A DNA stretch of 64,000 nt from Spirochaeta africana DSM 8902 (GTDB lineage: Bacteria > Spirochaetota > Spirochaetia > DSM-27196 > DSM-8902), in the NCBI RefSeq assembly GCF_000242595.2, contig NC_017098.1, forward strand, positions 744,001 to 808,000. Reading direction: 5' to 3'. The notes under the pieces were generated by a model. That model saw only the letters and a list, made by a program, of their open reading frames with translations. It made no database searches and had not been told where the DNA came from. Shown one piece after another: positions 25,173 through 34,057 of the stretch (the stretch's first letter is position 1; the number at the start of each line of letters is the position of its first letter). The translations under genes were made by a program, and so were the position numbers.

Positions 25173-25195
25173 GGTCGCCAGTATGGAACTACAAT
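25166..25195 (+). promoter_or_regulatory. Promoter of proS
   Basis: TTGTCA (25166-25171), 18 bp, TACAAT (25190-25195). Transcription would begin at about 25202, 2 nt before the proS start codon. No ribosome-binding site fits in such a leader. Confidence 0.55.
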
Positions 25196-25203
25196 ACCCT
25201 TGA

Positions 25204-26901
25204 ATGCGGTACTCACGACTGTTTACCAGAACCATGCGCCACACCCCCCGGGAGGTTCAGGCTCCCAGCCACCAGCTGCTGCTGCGCGGCGGGTATATCC
25301 GCCAGATCGGCCATGGGCTGTTCGGCTATCTGCCGCTGGGGCAGCGGGTGGTGCAGAACATAAAGCGCCTGATCCGCGCCGAGATGGAGCGCCTGGAGGG
25401 CAATGAGATCTCGGTTCCGCTGGTGAACCCCCGGGAAATCTGGGAAAGCAGCGGCAGGATCGAGCTGGTCGGGCGTGATCTGGTGCAGTTCAGCGATGCC
25501 GCCGGGCGCGGGCTGGTGCTGGCGCCCACCCACGAAGAGGCCGTGGTAGAGATGGTCCGCAGTTCGCTTACCTCCTATCGGGATCTGCCGCTGTTTGTGT
25601 ATCAGTTTCAGCAGAAGTACCGCGACGAACGCCGCGCCCGCCACGGGCTGCTGCGGCTGCACGAATTCCTTATGAAGGACGGCTATTCCTTTCACCGCAA
25701 CTTCTCGGATCTGAACAACTTTTTTCCGCGGGTTTTCGCGGCATACGAGCGTATCTTCCGGGCCTGCGGGCTGAATGTGGTCCCGGTCGAGGCCGGGGTA
25801 GGCTTTATGGGCGGCGAGCGTGCCTACGAGTTCCATGTGGCCTCACCTATCGGGGATGATGTAATTATCCGCTGCGAGGGCTGCGGCTACACCGCCAATC
25901 GCGAGGTTGCGGTCGGGCACAAGCCCAGCTACGGGGGGACCCCGCGACCCATGGAAACCGTGGATACCCCCGGCTGCGACAGCATGCAGAAGCTCAGCCG
26001 CTATCTGGATCTGCCGCGCCACAGCCTGGCCAAGTCCATGATGTTCCGCACCGCGCGGCATCTGGTTATGGCTGTCGTCCGGGCCGATTTCCAGGTCAGC
26101 GTGGAAAAGCTCCGGCAGGCATCCGGCGAGGCAATCCTCGGTATGGCCCGGCCGGCCGACCTGCGCAGCGCCGGCCTGGTTCCGGGGTACTTTTCGCCCA
26201 TCGGCCTGGAGCAGGAGCTTATCGTGGTGGTGGATGATGCGGTTGCCAACACCCCCAACCTGGTATTCGGCGCCAACGAGCCGGAACGTCACCATATCAA
26301 CATCAACTTCGGCCGCGACTACGAAGCCTGCCGTGTGGCCGACATCTCGCGGATTACCCGTCGCCACTCCTGCCAGCACTGCGGCGGCGAGCTGCATGAG
26401 CAAAGTACCGTCGAGCTGGGGAACATCTTCCGGCTGGGCACCTTTTATTCCGAGCGAATGGGGTTGGAGATCCAGGAAGAGCACAGCAAGCGGGTCTATC
26501 CCTATATGGGATCCTACGGGATCGGTATCGATCGCCTGCTGGCCGCCGTGGTAGAGCAGTACCACGACCGGCGCGGGATTGCCTGGCCGTTCGAGCTGGC
26601 GCCGTATCCCGGCTATCTGATCTCGCTGGGGCGATCCCTGCGGGTGCGCGAGTTCACCGAGATGCTTCACCGCGAACTGGGGGACCTGGTGCTGTACGAT
26701 GATCGCGGCGACTCTATCTCCAGCAAGATGAAGGACGCCGAGCTGCTGGGTATACCCTATATCCTGGTGGTGTCGCCTGACTCGATCGCCAGCGGCATGG
26801 TAGAGGTGATCGAGCGCTCCGGCGGGGGCTCCAAGAAGATCCCCCCCGCGCAGCTGGAGGAGATCCTTACCAGCAAGGACGGATTCCGCAATGCAGTTTG
26901 A
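25204..26901 (+). CDS. proS: Prolyl-tRNA synthetase, bacterial type
   Basis: 565 residues, charging tRNA-Pro. Class II motifs are present: motif 1 around GYLPLGQRVVQNIKRLIRAEM, motif 2 FVYQFQQKYRDERRARHGLLRLHEFLMKDGYSFH, and motif 3 YPYMGSYGIGIDRLLAAVVEQ. Between motifs 2 and 3 lies the YbaK-like editing insertion of the bacterial type (about residues 225-380). The start MRYSRLFTRT aligns with the usual ProS N-terminus although there is no Shine-Dalgarno sequence. It overlaps the next gene by 11 nt. Confidence 0.96.
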   Translation: MRYSRLFTRTMRHTPREVQAPSHQLLLRGGYIRQIGHGLFGYLPLGQRVVQNIKRLIRAEMERLEGNEISVPLVNPREIWESSGRIELVGRDLVQFSDAAGRGLVLAPTHEEAVVEMVRSSLTSYRDLPLFVYQFQQKYRDERRARHGLLRLHEFLMKDGYSFHRNFSDLNNFFPRVFAAYERIFRACGLNVVPVEAGVGFMGGERAYEFHVASPIGDDVIIRCEGCGYTANREVAVGHKPSYGGTPRPMETVDTPGCDSMQKLSRYLDLPRHSLAKSMMFRTARHLVMAVVRADFQVSVEKLRQASGEAILGMARPADLRSAGLVPGYFSPIGLEQELIVVVDDAVANTPNLVFGANEPERHHININFGRDYEACRVADISRITRRHSCQHCGGELHEQSTVELGNIFRLGTFYSERMGLEIQEEHSKRVYPYMGSYGIGIDRLLAAVVEQYHDRRGIAWPFELAPYPGYLISLGRSLRVREFTEMLHRELGDLVLYDDRGDSISSKMKDAELLGIPYILVVSPDSIASGMVEVIERSGGGSKKIPPAQLEEILTSKDGFRNAV

Positions 26902-27817
26902 TCTTACTCCCGAGCTGATCGATCAGCTGTTGTTTGCCATGGAGAATCAGGAAGACGAGTTTGTGCTGGATGCAGAGCTCTCGCTGGTGGTGCCGCTGCA
27001 TCAGCTGCCGGACATCGACGCCCCCGATGAGCAGCGCTTCTACGCCATTCCCGCCTGGCGGCCTGCCGACGGGTTTCGTACCATGGAGGCATTCTGTGCC
27101 CAGCTGCATAATCCCGTGTACCGCGAGCGCCTGTTCGAGATACTCAGCTCCGGGCGCAGGGTGTTCCGGCGTTTCAAGGACGTTCTGCGCGAGCGCCCTG
27201 CGCTGGAGCAGCGCTGGAAACAGTTCAAGCTCCGCACCATGAAGCGCGCCCTGCATGCCTGGTACGACAGCCTGCGTGATGCCTGGGGGCTGGAGCGTCT
27301 GGGCGACGAGCCGGAATGTGATGAGGAGCTGATCCATACCGAGTTCTCGCTGCGCCGGATGCAGCAGCAGCCGGGGGGCGCGACCTATCTGCAGCAGGCT
27401 GACAGCCGGATGTGGGCTGAACTGCAGCAGGATCTTGGCGCTGCCGTTGCCCGCCGCAGCCGGGTGATCCGCGATGCACTCTGCGGGACAGCAGCTGAGG
27501 CCGCCGCGGGATCGGGCGGGATGGTACTGGTGGGGGTTGCCCCGGATGGCGAGCTGGTCGGGTCTGTCTGGCTTGCCTGCAGTCACGGGAGCGAGACTGC
27601 CGAGCTGGCGGGGTTGTATGTCGAACCGGAGTTTCGCGGGATCGGCCTGGGCGAGGCCCTGCTGGAGCAGGGAATGCAGCAGCTGCAGCAGGAATATCCC
27701 GGCTGCAGCCTGCTGTGTATGGACGTGCTGGGCAAGGCGCGCGCCCTGCAGGGCAGCCTTGACCGGCAGGGCGCCGCTGCGTACGGCACCCGCTATGTGG
27801 TGTCGCTAACCCAGTGA
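26891..27817 (+). CDS. UPF0158-GNAT fusion protein
   Basis: 308 residues in two parts. Residues 1-130 match the UPF0158 type (FRTMEAFCAQL, RRVFRRFKDVLRERPALEQRWKQF). From about residue 205 a GNAT acetyltransferase fold follows, with ELAGLYVEPEFRGIGLGEALLEQGM, the acetyl-CoA loop being R/Q-x-x-G-x-G/A-like RGIGLG. The substrate is unknown. It begins inside proS (11-nt overlap) and converges with the acyltransferase gene, with the two 3' ends overlapping by 12 nt. Confidence 0.75.
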   Translation: MQFDLTPELIDQLLFAMENQEDEFVLDAELSLVVPLHQLPDIDAPDEQRFYAIPAWRPADGFRTMEAFCAQLHNPVYRERLFEILSSGRRVFRRFKDVLRERPALEQRWKQFKLRTMKRALHAWYDSLRDAWGLERLGDEPECDEELIHTEFSLRRMQQQPGGATYLQQADSRMWAELQQDLGAAVARRSRVIRDALCGTAAEAAAGSGGMVLVGVAPDGELVGSVWLACSHGSETAELAGLYVEPEFRGIGLGEALLEQGMQQLQQEYPGCSLLCMDVLGKARALQGSLDRQGAAAYGTRYVVSLTQ

Positions 27818-28699
27818 AGCCAGGCGCTCGCGACGTACTGCCTGTGCCTGCTGGTGCAGATCATCAAGCTGCTGCATAACCGCATCGGCGGTTGCCTGCT
27901 TCAGATCCTCGGCAGTCGCGTTTTCCCGGGCTGCAGTGCGGAACCCCTTGGCCGACTGTACCGGTGAGGCATTCAGGATCATTACATCCGGGGTTACCTC
28001 GTCGTGGTGCATGGTGTCGGTTACCTTCAGCAGATTCCCGGCTATACCCAGAAATGCCACATGATCGAACGACTTCAGGTAGGAATCCATCTCCGGCAGG
28101 CCGCGTTTGGTGGCTGGTTCGCCCTCACGGTAGCGGGTGCCCGAGGGGAACACCAGGATGATGTGCCCGTTGTGCTTGGCGCGGATCATGGCGTGCAGGG
28201 CTGCCCGGTTGATGTTGTTGCTCAGCTGCTTCTCTTCGTCCCAGTTCGGGGTGCCCTCATACTGCTTGAGCGAGCGCGAGGGGTAGATTACGATTCGGGT
28301 GTAGGCCTCGGTAAAGGCGCGTACTACCGGGTTTTCCACCGTGAGCTTCATCCCGGCAATGGCGATTATGCTGTCGGCGATTGCCGTGCCGGTTTCGCCC
28401 CGGCGTTCCAGCAGCCGGAAGATGGCCGGGATGTCGAAGTTGCTGTAGTGTTCCACCAGCAGCAGGCAGGATTCGCCGGCTTTGGAGCGGTTGTGCAGCT
28501 CCTCCAGGTGCTCGTATCCCATGATCTCGCTGCCCGGCAGCATGATCTTCTCGATAAGCCCGCCGACCAGTTTGCGGTTCACCTCGTTGCCAATCTGGTA
28601 CACCGTATCCGGGGTAATGCTTTCCCCGGAGCTGGCGTTTTTCAGCAGCTGCTCTATCAGCTCTTTCTGAGCCTCTACTACTCGTGTGCTATCTTTCAT
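27806..28699 (-). CDS. PlsC-like acyltransferase
   Basis: 297 residues of the glycerolipid acyltransferase superfamily. The HX4D catalytic motif is EHYSNFDIPA. The acceptor/phosphate-binding motif is LVFPSGTRYREGEP. Such enzymes acylate glycerol-3-phosphate or lysophosphatidate at the membrane. There is no strong membrane segment. Whether it performs the first or second acylation cannot be decided. It converges with the GNAT gene. Confidence 0.75.
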   Translation of the reverse strand: MKDSTRVVEAQKELIEQLLKNASSGESITPDTVYQIGNEVNRKLVGGLIEKIMLPGSEIMGYEHLEELHNRSKAGESCLLLVEHYSNFDIPAIFRLLERRGETGTAIADSIIAIAGMKLTVENPVVRAFTEAYTRIVIYPSRSLKQYEGTPNWDEEKQLSNNINRAALHAMIRAKHNGHIILVFPSGTRYREGEPATKRGLPEMDSYLKSFDHVAFLGIAGNLLKVTDTMHHDEVTPDVMILNASPVQSAKGFRTAARENATAEDLKQATADAVMQQLDDLHQQAQAVRRERLASLG

Positions 28700-28730
28700 A
28701 TTATCAGAGTACGCGGGGCGGGTTGGTGTG

Positions 28731-29498
28731 TCAACGGCGATCAGCCGGGGGCGCCACCGCTGAAACCCGGCGGTCGTTGCGCCCGTAGGCCACCTCGGGA
28801 TTACCGGGATCTGTCCGGCGTCGCCCGTTTACATAGAAAACATAGAAGTGCTGCTGGCGCGGATTTACCCGCAGCTCAAGTTCGTAGATCCCGGGTGACG
28901 TCTCCCTGGCCCGGTGCATAAAGGGGTCCCAGTTGTTAAAGGTCCCGCTCACAAACACCTCCTGGCCCGGTTCGCCCCGGTAGCGCAGGCGCAGGCGGCC
29001 GGCGGCATCCACTGCCGGTATCCCGAACAGCTGTTCCGGCGGCTCCGGCAGTCGCAGCTGAGACAGGTGTCGGCCGGCAGGGTCCTGCCGGCTTTCGGGG
29101 TTGGCAGGGTCGGCCATCCAGATGCTGTCGACCCGCAGGCGGTATACCAGCTCATCCTGGTTCTGCGGTACCGGCAGGGCCAGTACAAACACCCCGTGCT
29201 GATTACGGGCAAAAACATGCATCTGCCGGAAATCCTCGTGCGCAAACGCCGCGGCTACATAACGCGGGGAATAGTCCTGGCGGGACGGCTCGAATGACAG
29301 GATCACATGATCCGACACGACAAACGGGGCTTGCGCCTCGTACAGCCCCATGATCTGCATATGCACCGCAAAATCATCCACCGCCAGGGCCTGCAGCGAT
29401 GCGGGCATCGCCAGTGCGGAGAACAGGAGGATGGCGGCACTGTACCGCAGCATGCGGCTGCCTTTTGATCTGTACGGCTTCTGGACGGTTTTTCTCAT
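28731..29498 (-). CDS. Secreted protein with glycogen-binding (CBM48-like) domain
   Basis: 255 residues. The hydrophobic stretch YSAAILLFSALAMPASLQALA is a signal sequence, placed after a basic n-region. The start is uncertain among ATGs at 29510, 29504 and 29498. Residues about 165-250 look like the AMPK/CBM48 early-set fold: VFVSGTFNNWDPFMHRA, PGIYELELRVNPRQQHFYVFYVNGRRRTDP. This would bind alpha-glucan or act as a protein-interaction fold in the periplasm. It is divergent from the large acidic/TPR gene. Confidence 0.7.
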   Translation of the reverse strand: MRKTVQKPYRSKGSRMLRYSAAILLFSALAMPASLQALAVDDFAVHMQIMGLYEAQAPFVVSDHVILSFEPSRQDYSPRYVAAAFAHEDFRQMHVFARNQHGVFVLALPVPQNQDELVYRLRVDSIWMADPANPESRQDPAGRHLSQLRLPEPPEQLFGIPAVDAAGRLRLRYRGEPGQEVFVSGTFNNWDPFMHRARETSPGIYELELRVNPRQQHFYVFYVNGRRRTDPGNPEVAYGRNDRRVSAVAPPADRR

Positions 29499-29521
29499 CT
29501 GCATTACCATTTTCGGAAGGC

Positions 29522-29550
29522 TTGCGACAGAAGTTAAACACAACTATGCT
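29522..29550 (+). promoter_or_regulatory. Candidate promoter of the acidic/TPR protein gene
   Basis: TTGCGA (29522-29527), 17 bp, TATGCT (29545-29550), in the gap between two divergent genes. Confidence 0.38.
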
Positions 29551-29598
29551 TATCCAGCCACTGATTTCTGCCGAAAGCAAAAGTGGGACCCGAAATAA

Positions 29599-32500
29599 AT
29601 GCCGAATAAAGAAGATCTTCAGCAGTTTCAACAACACCTCGCCACGCTTGCCGGAGAGCAGGAAGTCCTGTCCGGGGAAGGCCGCCAGCCCGAGCTGGTC
29701 GAACCGCCACGCCCGGAGGACACCGCTGCGCAGTTTGCCGATCTTCTGGACACCCCCGAACCAGCGGCCGAACCCGAGCCGACCAGCGACTATTCCGAAC
29801 AGCTGTTCCAGTCTGTGCAGCCCCCCGAGGACGACGACATGCCAGCCTCCCCGGAAGGGGAGATGCCGGGAGGGTTCGAGTTCGACGACGAGGACCCCTT
29901 TGCCGAGGCCGATCAGGGGGATCTGCCCGGCGATCTGCTGGACGACACCGGGTTCGCCGAATCCCCGGATCTGTCACCCGATGCAGACCTCGAGGACCAG
30001 GATCTGCCAGGGGACGATCTCGACGACTTCGATCTGGAAGGCTTTGCGGCACAGGACTTTGACGAAGAGGTCGATGCAAGCCCGGACGAGGGCGAGCTTC
30101 CGGATCTGGCCGATGCAACCCCCGGCGAGGCAATGGAGCCCGACGAGGCCGTAGAACCCTACGAGACAGTAGAACCCGAGGAGGCGCTGTCGGGAGAAGA
30201 GTTCGCTGCCCTTGCAGACGAGGCCGATGCAATGCCCGACGAGGCCGCAGAACCTGGCGAGGCTCCACCACCCGACGATGATTTTGGCAGCTTCGATGAC
30301 ATCGAGGATATCGCCGATATAGACGACATAGGCAGCGTAGATGACATAGACGACATAGACAGCCTGGGCGACATCGGCAGCGTAGACGAGAGTGCCGACG
30401 CCGGCGACATGCCGGCGGATGATTTTTCCACCCCTGATTTTTCCGATTTCAGTCTGGATGATATCGAGGACGAGACCCCGGCGGCAGCCCCGGGCGACAC
30501 CGGGGAGATGGAGGACTTCAGCCTGCCCGACGAGGATATGGCGGAGGCCGGCGGGGTGCAGGACACCGATCTGGACGACTTTGGTGTCGGTGACGACTTT
30601 GATGCAGCCCCGGATTTCGACAGTGTGCCGGATTTCGATGCCGGCGGGGATTTTGACAGTTTTGGCAACGAGGCCGGAGGCGAGCTTGGTGCTGTCGATG
30701 AGCTGAGCGGGTTCGATGACGACGACGATCTGGATGTCGACGAGTTCAGCCTCGGCGATTTTGGTGCCGAGTTCGGGGTGCTGGAGGATGATGGCGGGGA
30801 ACACGGCATAGAAGAAACCTTTGCCGCGGCCGACGACGATGCCGAGGTGCTGGAAGAGGCCGCCGAGGATCAGCTGCAGCTGTCGGAGGAGGATTTCTCC
30901 CGCCTGCGGCAGAACCTGCAGAAGCTGCCGCTGAACGTCAAGATCCATGTCGAGGACATCATTGCCGAGGGGCACGGCAGCCCGCGCCAGCAGCGTGCCC
31001 TGCTGGATCAGGTTATCGCCGGGGACAGCCCCCGCAATATCGCGGGCAGCGCCGGGCGGATCCTGGGCAAAAAGATCCAGGTACCACGCGGCTACGAGAA
31101 GCACACCGGGGAGGAGTTCGAGGAGCGCAAGGACTCGCTGGGCTATCAGCTGCGGAATGTAGTCTGGCCAGTGGTGCGCACCGCCCTGGTGATCATGGCG
31201 CTGACCGCAGCCTTCTCGCTGTCGGTGTACAATTTTATCTTCAGCCCCCTGTATGCCGGTCACCTCTACCGACAGGGCTACGAACAGCTGCAGGAAAACG
31301 CCTTCCCCGAGGCGGAACGCCTGTTTAACCGGGCCCGGGATTTCCATCACTCGCGTCGCTGGTACATCCGCTATGCCGAGGCCTATCGAGGCATGCACGA
31401 GTTCCAGCGCGCCCGCAGCCGGTTCCAGGATGCCCTGGATCGCTGGCCGCGCAGCAAGGATACCCTGCTTGCCTGGGGCGAGATGGAGTCCGCCGACCTG
31501 GTCAACTATCCCCGCGCCGAGGAGCTGCTGCGCAGCTACTATCCACCGGAGGCCAGTGCCCCCTACGACTACGATATCGAGCTGGCCCGCGGCGACAACT
31601 TTCTGCGCTGGGGCGAACAGGAGCCGGAGCGCTACGAAGATGCGCGCCGCACCTACGCGCGGCTGCTGGAGCGCGAGGGCTTGCAGGACATCCTGCTGTT
31701 CCGCATGCTGCGCTACTTTGTCCGTACCGACAACCTGGAAGAGGTAAACCGCCTGCGGGCCCACTTTGCCCTGACCGATCCCGAGGTGGATGGCGAGGCC
31801 TATGCCGAGCTGGGCGGCTACCTGATCGACAAGCATCTGGAAAATCCCCGACTCCACAGCCTGGACGGGGTGAATACCATCCTGCTGGATGCCCTGGATG
31901 CGGCACCGCGTCACCCGCCGGTATATTACCATCTGGCCCGGCAGAACCGTATTTCCAGCGACCGTACAGCCGAAAACCGGGCCCTGGACACCGCGATTAC
32001 CCTGTTCGAGGACAACCGTCCCCTCGGGCGGCTGGACATGGAGATGCTGCTGGACTCGATTATCCGCCGCGGCGAGAACCATGCCCGGCGCGAGCAGGAC
32101 CTGGATGCCCTGCGCTACCTTACCCGGGCTCAGGCCGAGTATGAAAACGCGATCGACCGCATGCTGATCCGCCAGCAGCCCCGCTTTGGCAGGCTCTACA
32201 ACCGGATCGGGGATATCTACTACTATCGCGGCAGCGAGTTCGAGGATGCCCTGGGGATGTTTCAGGAGGCCCGTCGCCACGGCTATGCCCCCCGCGAGCA
32301 GGACTACAAGATCGGGGTGATTCACTACCGGGCTACCCGGTTCGATGATGCCCTGGAGGCCTTTACCGATGCCCGCGGCACCTTCAGCGATGAGCGCAAC
32401 CTTGATTATGCGATGGCCAACACCCTGTTCCGTCGCGGCAGCTACAGCGCGGCCGTGGGCTACTACAGCCGGCTGCTGGAGCAGCTGCGCGCCGAGCGCC

Positions 32501-32838
32501 GGGCGATCCCGAACCTTTTTGTGGATGAAAATCCGACCCATCGGGCGCTGGTAGAGTATCTGCGCCGGGTTACCAACAACCTCGGGGTTGCCCGACTGCG
32601 GGAGTCACAGCTTACCGGCAGTCGCGAGACCTGGACCCGCGGCATCGGCAATCTGACCGAGTCGGCCGAGATCTCCGAAAACTTTTTCCGGGATCCGGAA
32701 ACCGCCGAGCGGGCCGAGATTATCAATCTGGGGTATCTGAATGTGCGCTCCAGCCTGCTGCCTGACGACAGCTTCGAGGTAGAGATATTCGACTCGCTGC
32801 TGATGGACTTCGAGGACCGGGAGTTTCGCAGCTACTGA
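29599..32838 (+). CDS. Large acidic membrane protein with C-terminal TPR domain
   Basis: 1079 residues. Residues 1-420 are extremely acidic and low complexity, rich in Asp/Glu/Pro with runs of DDI/DDID and phrases such as DDFDAAPDFDSVPDFD. Residues about 430-490 are an ordered helical cytoplasmic segment. One membrane helix (about 521-545, VVRTALVIMALTAAFSLSVY) follows. The remaining 500 residues, outside the inner membrane, form TPR-type repeats (YRQGYEQLQENAFPEAERLFNRA and others). No Shine-Dalgarno sequence stands before the ATG. A scaffold spanning the inner membrane is likely; flagellar or envelope assembly is possible but unproven. Confidence 0.8.
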   Translation: MPNKEDLQQFQQHLATLAGEQEVLSGEGRQPELVEPPRPEDTAAQFADLLDTPEPAAEPEPTSDYSEQLFQSVQPPEDDDMPASPEGEMPGGFEFDDEDPFAEADQGDLPGDLLDDTGFAESPDLSPDADLEDQDLPGDDLDDFDLEGFAAQDFDEEVDASPDEGELPDLADATPGEAMEPDEAVEPYETVEPEEALSGEEFAALADEADAMPDEAAEPGEAPPPDDDFGSFDDIEDIADIDDIGSVDDIDDIDSLGDIGSVDESADAGDMPADDFSTPDFSDFSLDDIEDETPAAAPGDTGEMEDFSLPDEDMAEAGGVQDTDLDDFGVGDDFDAAPDFDSVPDFDAGGDFDSFGNEAGGELGAVDELSGFDDDDDLDVDEFSLGDFGAEFGVLEDDGGEHGIEETFAAADDDAEVLEEAAEDQLQLSEEDFSRLRQNLQKLPLNVKIHVEDIIAEGHGSPRQQRALLDQVIAGDSPRNIAGSAGRILGKKIQVPRGYEKHTGEEFEERKDSLGYQLRNVVWPVVRTALVIMALTAAFSLSVYNFIFSPLYAGHLYRQGYEQLQENAFPEAERLFNRARDFHHSRRWYIRYAEAYRGMHEFQRARSRFQDALDRWPRSKDTLLAWGEMESADLVNYPRAEELLRSYYPPEASAPYDYDIELARGDNFLRWGEQEPERYEDARRTYARLLEREGLQDILLFRMLRYFVRTDNLEEVNRLRAHFALTDPEVDGEAYAELGGYLIDKHLENPRLHSLDGVNTILLDALDAAPRHPPVYYHLARQNRISSDRTAENRALDTAITLFEDNRPLGRLDMEMLLDSIIRRGENHARREQDLDALRYLTRAQAEYENAIDRMLIRQQPRFGRLYNRIGDIYYYRGSEFEDALGMFQEARRHGYAPREQDYKIGVIHYRATRFDDALEAFTDARGTFSDERNLDYAMANTLFRRGSYSAAVGYYSRLLEQLRAERRAIPNLFVDENPTHRALVEYLRRVTNNLGVARLRESQLTGSRETWTRGIGNLTESAEISENFFRDPETAERAEIINLGYLNVRSSLLPDDSFEVEIFDSLLMDFEDREFRSY

Positions 32839-32864
32839 TCCGGCCTCGCCGTGTGCGCGTACGG

Positions 32865-33965
32865 TTATACCTCGACCGGCTCCATCCAGCCAAAGCGGTC
32901 TTCCCTGGCCCCGTACTGGATCCCCTTCAGGGTGTAGAGCAGCTCGGTAGTGAGCTCGCCCATCTTTCCCCCGTTGAAAACGCTGGTGCGCCCCTGATGG
33001 GTAATCGACTCGATGTAGGAAACCCCGGCAGCGGTACCGGTAACAAAGGTCTCCACCGCACGATCAAGCACCTCGGTTATCGTGATCCGGCGCTCCTCGA
33101 CTGTGACCCCCATCGACTCGGCCAGCTGGATAACACTCATCCGGTTAATCCCCGGCAGAACCGTGTCCTCCAGTGCCGGGGTAACCAGGGTGTCATCCTC
33201 CAGCCGGAAAAAGATGTTGCAGCTCGAGCCCTCTTCTACATAGCTGCCGCTCTGGCTGTCCAGAAATATGGCCTCCATGTAGCCCTGGCGATTGGCCGCT
33301 TTCTTGACCAGTGTCGGGATTACGTAGTTGGCGTCGCATTTTATCCAGCCGGTGCCGCCGGGGGTTGCCCGGACCCGGTCGGTGGTGATCGCCTTGGCAT
33401 TCCCGTCGGGGTCAAAGTAGCTTCCCACCGGGGTGGTAACCGTAACCACCCAGGGGCTGGCACTCAGCCCCAGCCCGATGCCGGGCTCGGAGTAGGTGAA
33501 GGGGCGGATGTAGACCGCATGCCCGTCGACAAACCCGGTCTTCTCCCAGGCCGGGTCATAGGAGGGAGCGAATCCGATCCGGGCGTTGGCTGCCACGGTG
33601 CGCTGCATCGCGGCGGTAAACAGCTTTTCGGGGAAGACCGGCATCATCAGCCCCTCCATGGAGCGGGCAAAGCGGGCGGCGTTGCGCCCCGGGCGGAACA
33701 GCTTCAGCGAGCCGTCCGGCTGGGGAAATGCCTTGAGCCCCTCAAAACAGCCCATCCCGTACTGGGTGGTGTAGTTCACCAGCGGCAGCTCGGGAAAGGA
33801 GTTGCGCTTCGCCTGCAGCTCGGCCAGGGCATCGGCCGGCATGGCCGCCTCCTCGGCCGGGGTGGCATGGGGCTTCTCCACCAGCTCGTCGCTCCAGCGA
33901 TCCTCGCCCTGGTATTTGGCGATATGCACAAAGGGATACATCGATAGGGTAAAACCGGCTGCCAT
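32865..33965 (-). CDS. ilvE: Branched-chain amino acid aminotransferase
   Basis: 366 residues, fold-IV PLP enzyme interconverting branched-chain amino acids and their keto acids. Motifs are NYTTQYGMGCFEGLKAF, RPFTYSEPGIGLGLSASPWVVTV, the cofactor lysine in GGTGWIKCDANYV and EEGSSCNIFFRLEDDTLVTPAL. The start (MAAGFTLSMYPF) is set by AAGGAG; a longer frame to 34034 is rejected. It is convergent with the TPR gene and divergent from the guanylyltransferase. Confidence 0.93.
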   Translation of the reverse strand: MAAGFTLSMYPFVHIAKYQGEDRWSDELVEKPHATPAEEAAMPADALAELQAKRNSFPELPLVNYTTQYGMGCFEGLKAFPQPDGSLKLFRPGRNAARFARSMEGLMMPVFPEKLFTAAMQRTVAANARIGFAPSYDPAWEKTGFVDGHAVYIRPFTYSEPGIGLGLSASPWVVTVTTPVGSYFDPDGNAKAITTDRVRATPGGTGWIKCDANYVIPTLVKKAANRQGYMEAIFLDSQSGSYVEEGSSCNIFFRLEDDTLVTPALEDTVLPGINRMSVIQLAESMGVTVEERRITITEVLDRAVETFVTGTAAGVSYIESITHQGRTSVFNGGKMGELTTELLYTLKGIQYGAREDRFGWMEPVEV

Positions 33966-34057
33966 TCCACACTCCTTGGTAATTGCCTGCAATCTGGTAG
34001 TGGCATTGTAGCCCCCGGTAATGTTACAATGCAAGAGGGAAACACAAGGAGGACATC

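Noticed and set aside
30296-30384. DNA repeat (GAC ATA/ATC units) as a possible regulatory repeat
   Set aside because: It is explained by codons for the DDI/DDID stretch of the acidic protein arm.
29974-32541. An 855-codon open frame antisense to the acidic/TPR gene
   Set aside because: Long antisense frames arise from the strong codon bias here; the translation is repetitive valine/glycine-rich sequence with no domain.
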